From Bacteroidales bacterium (GTDB lineage Bacteria > Bacteroidota > Bacteroidia > Bacteroidales > F082), in NCBI GenBank assembly GCA_017548125.1, contig JAFYNK010000023.1:117058-181057 (forward strand): DNA of 64,000 nt, read 5' to 3'. Made by a program: the position numbers and the translations under genes. The notes under the pieces were generated by a model. It was given only the letters and a program-made list of their open reading frames with translations. It had not been told where the DNA came from and made no database searches. Shown here piece by piece: positions 60,419 to 64,000 of this stretch. How positions within the stretch are numbered: position 1 is the first letter of the stretch; the number at the start of each line of letters is the position of its first letter.

Positions 60419-60455
60419 TTTTTTGTATTGAATAATAGTCCTAATCTCAACAATC

Positions 60456-61025
60456 TTATAATTTAAAATTTAGGCCAACTTTATGATTCATGCGGTCTGT
60501 ATTACTGTAGCCGCATTCATAAAATATTCCGAAATGTTGGTTAAAACTAAAGCCTAATCCAACACTTCCATTAACAAAAGCTTTTGTGTGATTCCTCATT
60601 AATTTTTCATCTCGTAAATCTTTGTCGTAAATTATTGATTTAGCACCTAATTGTGTATTAGCATAAATGTCAATTTTACGGCATGACTGACTATCACGAA
60701 TTGGCAAAATATGAAACCTCGCTTCTGCTCCGTAATATAGTCCCATTGAATGTGTTTTTACAAATTCTTCATTCACTTCAAAAATGTAATTATTATTGAT
60801 GTATGTTGCAAACAAACCTGTTTCAAACCAATTATTTATTCTGTATAAACCATCCAATGAAAACATCATATCATCAAACCCATATTCTTGATAGACTGTT
60901 GCTCCCACATTTAGTGACACGTTGTCTTCAAAAAAAGAATCCTTTGGGTCAAGCTCTTGAGCTGATAAGTTTCCCATTGCCATAACCAACAATAAAGAAA
61001 CTGTGAATAACAAATTGTTTCTCAT
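60456..61025 (-). CDS. Small outer-membrane beta-barrel protein
   Basis: A 189-aa exported protein with a signal peptide (about residues 1-22, 'GNLSAQ') and alternating strands with aromatic girdle residues ('SLNVGATVYQEYGF', 'MGLYYGAEARFHI', 'GSVGLGFSFNQHFGIFYECG'), ending 'KVGLNFKL'. This is the pattern of an eight-stranded OmpX/OmpW-like porin-type barrel. No specific family could be named. It is isolated from its neighbours by hairpins on both sides. Confidence 0.72.
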   Translation of the reverse strand: MRNNLLFTVSLLLVMAMGNLSAQELDPKDSFFEDNVSLNVGATVYQEYGFDDMMFSLDGLYRINNWFETGLFATYINNNYIFEVNEEFVKTHSMGLYYGAEARFHILPIRDSQSCRKIDIYANTQLGAKSIIYDKDLRDEKLMRNHTKAFVNGSVGLGFSFNQHFGIFYECGYSNTDRMNHKVGLNFKL

Positions 61026-61071
61026 AAATAGATTTTAATGATTAATAATTGAAATTTAAAACTATTTTAAC

Positions 61072-61113
61072 GTCTCTGTAAAACCACTTCTCGCTATTGC
61101 CCTTTACAGAGAC
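61072..61113 (-). terminator. Hairpin overlapping the stop of a 19-codon micro-ORF
   Basis: GTCTCTGTAAA (61072-61082) and TTTACAGAGAC (61103-61113) form a perfect 11-bp stem. The TAA of the micro-ORF lies in the arm. On the minus strand the following sequence is GTTAAAATAG, so the T-run is weak. It is the likely end of the DUF3244-type transcript. Confidence 0.6.
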
Positions 61114-61163
61114 AGCCGTTTGATGAACTTGTTCTTCCCTAATATGTAAATGTTAATCATCAT
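61104..61163 (-). other. Micro-ORF of 19 codons downstream of the DUF3244-type gene
   Basis: ATG 61163 (or 61160) to TAA 61104. The peptide 'MMINIYILGKNKFIKRLSL' shares the core ILGKNKFI..LS with the micro-ORF at 58641-58709. It follows the DUF3244-type gene after a TTTTCAGT tandem tract. Translation is unproven. Confidence 0.4.
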
Positions 61164-61167
61164 AACT

Positions 61168-61201
61168 TTCAATTTTCAGTTTTCAGTTTTCAATTTTCAA
61201 C
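61168..61201. repeat. TTTTCAGT octamer tract at the end of the DUF3244-type gene
   Basis: Units TTTCAAT TTTCAGTT TTCAGTTT TCAATTTT CAA have an 8-bp period and overlap the stop codon of the gene at 61190, so the last residues of that protein are repeat-encoded. Confidence 0.85.
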
Positions 61202-61558
61202 TCTGAAATATCCATAATACTGCTCGCCATTATTCAATGTGATATCCATTCTGTAATAGCCAGCATCATTAATAAAGAATGTAGCGTAATCTGGTGTTGA
61301 GAAGACATTCTCTCTGTCGATGTAAACACCATTGGAATCCTTAATAACAATGTGAGCTATTCCCACATTTTCGTTAAAGGTAATAGTTAAAGTGTTTCCG
61401 ATAATGTCAGCCGAGATGGATTGGTGACGAGTTTCTGCACTATTACAGGTGTTGGCATAAACTTCTATAACATCCACACCTTCTTTTACATTTTTCTGTT
61501 TAGCCTCTGCACTAAAAACAACTTGCAAAAGCATAATCATTAGAATCAACCTTTTCAT
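61190..61558 (-). CDS. Small exported protein, DUF3244-like
   Basis: A 122-aa protein from the ATG at 61558. The signal peptide ends around 'VVFSAEAKQ' (residue 20). The mature part is a single beta-sandwich-like domain with 'LTITFNENVGIAHIVIKDSN' in the middle and 'YYRMDITLNNGEQYYGYFRV' at the end. The pattern fits the DUF3244 family of small Bacteroidota periplasmic or surface proteins of unknown function. The frame extends 12 codons upstream without a good start, and the promoter candidate at 61575-61606 would exclude that extension. Confidence 0.72.
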   Translation of the reverse strand: MKRLILMIMLLQVVFSAEAKQKNVKEGVDVIEVYANTCNSAETRHQSISADIIGNTLTITFNENVGIAHIVIKDSNGVYIDRENVFSTPDYATFFINDAGYYRMDITLNNGEQYYGYFRVEN

Positions 61559-61574
61559 ATCTATATTTTTGATG

Positions 61575-61606
61575 CAAAGGTAGATTAACAACAATTACTT
61601 GTCAAG
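61575..61606 (-). promoter_or_regulatory. Promoter of the DUF3244-type gene
   Basis: On the minus strand CTTG (61603-61606) is followed after 20 bp by TACCTTTG (61575-61582), a perfect TAnnTTTG -7 box with one mismatch in the -33 box. It lies 17 bp upstream of the ATG at 61558. Confidence 0.6.
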
Positions 61607-61665
61607 AAGAAAATATGAGAAAAAATGATACCATAAAACAGTTACATATTTGATTATCAATTCAA

Positions 61666-64000
61666 TCAAATAAGCTGTAAAAGATAGTTATGCAAGTTTG
61701 TTTTTGAGTCTAAACCTAATATAACGCAGATTTTATTCTTCCTTTTTTTTGAAGCATGGTATGTTACTCCAAATAAAGATGCAATTTGATAGTTATCCAA
61801 TCCCATAATAACAAGGCATAAATAATACAAATCCTCTTTCTTCAGCTTAGGATATTTGTTTGCCATATCATTTATGAAATAGTTTAGATGATGGTTGGCT
61901 GAATTCAGCAATAAAACTAATTCTTCCTTTGACAATAGTGATAGCGTATTGCTTTTTAATTTCTTCTCTGAAATTTCTTTTATCTCATTCAGTATTTTGG
62001 AACAAACATCCGATTGGAGATAATTGTTTAAATTTGAAACATCAATACGAGTCCTCTTCAGTCTATACTTTAGATTGGAAATTTCAGCCGTATATTCTCC
62101 TATAAGTTCCTCTTTTTTCTTCAATTCTGCATTTTGCTTCTTTATTTTACCTTCGGTTAACGAACTCTTGAATCTTAAATCGATAATATTTTTTTGTGAT
62201 TGATTTATTTCTGTTTTTAATTTTTCTATTTCTTCGAGATGAACGGCTATCCGTTCTTCATTATTTTTATGATCCTCCGACAGTTTTTTTATAATCTTGC
62301 CATTTTCGTCTATAATCGCCTGTAGCCTTGCAATTTCGTTTCTGTTTTCAGCAATGGTATCGTTTCTAACAACCAATCCTTTCGTTACAATTGAAATAAG
62401 ATGGTTCTTATCGTTTATCACTTGTCTTTTATCATTAATCTCTCCAAGATAACATTCTATCTGTTTCTCTTTCGCTATTTTATCTTCTTTCAGTCTGTCA
62501 ATCAATATTCTGTTTTCATGAACATTCTCTTGAAGTCTTTTAAGTTCTCTTTCTTTTGCCGACAAATCATTTTCCATCTTTTTGATGTCGGTTTCTTTAC
62601 CCGATATTTCTTGTTTTTTTATAGATACATCATCCATGAGAGATTTAATAACCAATTTATGGTCTTCCAACATTCCAACAAGTTTCTTTATTTCAAATTC
62701 TTTTCGTTTTATTTCATCTTTTGTTTTACTGATGATTTTTAATGATTCATGATATTTTTTGTCTTTTCTTTTGGATTTTTGCCATATTAGAATTGTAATG
62801 ACAAATGATATGATTATAAGTAAAGAAAGTGATATAACAATAACTTTTGTTCTTGTTCTGCTTTTATATTTTTCTTTTTCAACTATTCTTTCTTTGTATC
62901 TGTTATAGACATCCTGAATTTCTCCTCTGACTACACTTTTATTAACCATATTCATTGACAGTTTCGAAACAATCTTTTCGAAATATGTTTTCTTGTCATG
63001 GTTTCCTATGGAATCATATATCGCTGATAAAATTAATGAGGATTTATTCTTTATGTAATTATTATTGCTTCTTACGCTTTTTTCTATATAATATATAGCA
63101 GAGTCGTAAACATTATCTTTATAATACATCGTTCCTAAAATACAGTAATAGGAATCTTTTGAAGCATAATCCACAATCTTGTCAATATTGTTTTTAATCA
63201 AAATATAAGCATTGTCTTTTTCGCCTTTATCGAATAATATTTGGGCAATACATTTTTCAACATCTAATTTGTTTGTTAGGTTTGAGTTTGTTTCGAGTGA
63301 TTTGTTATAATAACACAAAGCACTATCAGCATTATTTGCTAAATGGTATGAATTTGCCAATTCTTTCAGCAAGTTTGCTTTAAAGGAATTGTCATTTATC
63401 AAATTTACATAGTCTATTGCTTTTCTATATTTAATTATAGCTAAATCACAATAACTCGCATTATAAAACAATCTTCCAAGTCTATTATATATCAACGCTA
63501 TAAACCTTATCTTTTCATACTCCTCCGGATTATCAACTTTAGCCTTTAGCCTTTTGTCTTTCTTCCTTAGACTTTTGTCTTTCGCCATCAAATCCTCCAT
63601 AATCTCCAAAGCGATGAGATAATGCTCGCAGGCACCTACAATATCGTCTTTTTCGGTGAGACCGACGGCGTGGTAGTAATGCGCTTTAGCGCATTGATAA
63701 TTAGGAATTAGGAATGTGGAATTAGGAATTGCTTTTCGTCCGCCATAATTCCTAATTGCTAATTCATCATTCCTGATGGAATCAAAGAACTCCATCGCTG
63801 CTTTTACTTCGTCGAAGTTGTATTGTGGGAGATAGTTTTTATATAAGGAGTCGGCTTTGCGAATCTGGGATTCGTGGAAAGACGCAGAGTCGCCGAGATA
63901 CTGAGACTCCGAGGTCGTTTGGGGAGAAGTCACCGACAAATTCTCGGCGACTTGGTGACTTGGTGTCTCGGTGACTCCCAACAAAAGAAACAATATAAAA
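61666..64000 (-). CDS. TPR - membrane - coiled-coil - HTH regulator (5' end outside window)
   Basis: At least 775 aa are seen. The frame stays open past the right edge and the first visible residues ('ILFLLLG') look like the end of a signal peptide, so the start is missing. About residues 100-340 are TPR units ('LADNADSALCYYNKSLETNS' type). One membrane helix ('VIVISLSLLIIISFVITILI') follows near 385, then a coiled coil of about 220 residues, and a C-terminal HTH ('LVIMGLDNYQIASLFGVTYH', near 735). This is the layout of Bacteroidota TPR-sensor transcription regulators. Residues about 73-98 and 136-151 are encoded by repeat tracts inserted in frame. Target genes are not known. Confidence 0.8.
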   Translation of the reverse strand, partial: FILFLLLGVTETPSHQVAENLSVTSPQTTSESQYLGDSASFHESQIRKADSLYKNYLPQYNFDEVKAAMEFFDSIRNDELAIRNYGGRKAIPNSTFLIPNYQCAKAHYYHAVGLTEKDDIVGACEHYLIALEIMEDLMAKDKSLRKKDKRLKAKVDNPEEYEKIRFIALIYNRLGRLFYNASYCDLAIIKYRKAIDYVNLINDNSFKANLLKELANSYHLANNADSALCYYNKSLETNSNLTNKLDVEKCIAQILFDKGEKDNAYILIKNNIDKIVDYASKDSYYCILGTMYYKDNVYDSAIYYIEKSVRSNNNYIKNKSSLILSAIYDSIGNHDKKTYFEKIVSKLSMNMVNKSVVRGEIQDVYNRYKERIVEKEKYKSRTRTKVIVISLSLLIIISFVITILIWQKSKRKDKKYHESLKIISKTKDEIKRKEFEIKKLVGMLEDHKLVIKSLMDDVSIKKQEISGKETDIKKMENDLSAKERELKRLQENVHENRILIDRLKEDKIAKEKQIECYLGEINDKRQVINDKNHLISIVTKGLVVRNDTIAENRNEIARLQAIIDENGKIIKKLSEDHKNNEERIAVHLEEIEKLKTEINQSQKNIIDLRFKSSLTEGKIKKQNAELKKKEELIGEYTAEISNLKYRLKRTRIDVSNLNNYLQSDVCSKILNEIKEISEKKLKSNTLSLLSKEELVLLLNSANHHLNYFINDMANKYPKLKKEDLYYLCLVIMGLDNYQIASLFGVTYHASKKRKNKICVILGLDSKTNLHNYLLQLI
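63541..63585. repeat. In-frame GTCTTTAGCCTTTTGTC-type repeat in the TPR regulator gene
   Basis: Degenerate copies of the word found at 51546-51562 and 58359-58386 encode a Lys/Leu/Arg-rich stretch ('KDKSLRKKDKRLKAK') between two TPR segments. Confidence 0.75.
63698..63775. repeat. In-frame palindromic ATTAGGA heptamer repeat in the TPR regulator gene
   Basis: The left half is ATTAGGA units, the right half the complementary TCCTAAT units. The inner arms AATTAGGAATT (63721-63731) and AATTCCTAATT (63748-63758) are perfect. The tract encodes 'IRNDELAIRNYGG...IPNSTFLIPNYQ' without a stop. Confidence 0.9.

Overview
The window looks like a chromosomal segment of a Bacteroidota organism, most likely Bacteroidales. 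It is AT-rich. Three secreted proteins carry type IX secretion system (T9SS) C-terminal sorting domains. Other signs are a RemB/Wzi-like barrel, DUF3244- and DUF4292-type proteins, lipoboxes with the acidic residues typical of Bacteroidota surface lipoproteins, and promoter -7 boxes of the form TAnnTTTG. No tRNA, rRNA, CRISPR array, transposase or integrase was seen. A species cannot be named from this sequence.

Positions 1-32801 hold one very long co-directional (minus strand) polysaccharide operon, read from rfbA at the right towards a truncated glycosyltransferase at the left edge. A candidate promoter and a structured leader lie at 32852-32968. The gene set suggests these activated sugars: dTDP-3-amino-3,6-dideoxyhexose (RfbA, RfbB, two FdtA-like cupins, an FdtB-like aminotransferase and a GNAT; no rfbC or rfbD), UDP-GalNAc uronic acid (WbpP/TviC-like epimerase plus WbpO/TviB-like dehydrogenase), a 4-amino-4,6-dideoxy UDP-sugar (CapD/PglF-like dehydratase plus a PglE-like aminotransferase domain), GDP-mannose, and an unknown sugar handled by a mutarotase and a fused nucleotidyltransferase-kinase. 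Assembly and export genes are Wzx, two Wzy/WaaL-type proteins, two phosphoglycosyl transferases, six glycosyltransferases (one partial), two acetyl/acyltransferases and an outer-membrane Wzi-like barrel. Three ATP-grasp proteins suggest amino-acid or similar amide decorations.

Positions 33077-39160 hold a heavy-metal RND efflux operon (TolC/CusC, CusA, a histidine-rich CusB and a small His/Cys-rich exported protein). At 39202-41439 lies a surface lipoprotein with five Ig-like repeats and an IdeS/Mac-type cysteine protease domain. Two large T9SS adhesin-like proteins follow on the plus strand (41689-48256), then argF (48336-49337). A housekeeping-type minus-strand group (flippase, dut, TPR protein, DUF4292 lipoprotein, EnvC-like protein, tiny lipoprotein) runs convergent to argF and sits downstream of a T9SS subtilase (55374-58319).

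The right end (58320-64000) is accessory. It carries a compact two-gene system that I read as the Kiwa anti-phage system (KwaA membrane protein, KwaB DUF4868 protein), a small outer-membrane protein, a DUF3244-type protein and a TPR-membrane-coiled-coil-HTH regulator running off the window.

A signal not explained by the genes runs through the whole window: short degenerate tandem repeats with 7-9 bp periods. Many are anchored on AGTCT octamers or TTTAGAG/ATTAGGA heptamers, and several are folded as imperfect palindromes. They sit at gene borders and, strikingly, inside at least three coding sequences as in-frame insertions.
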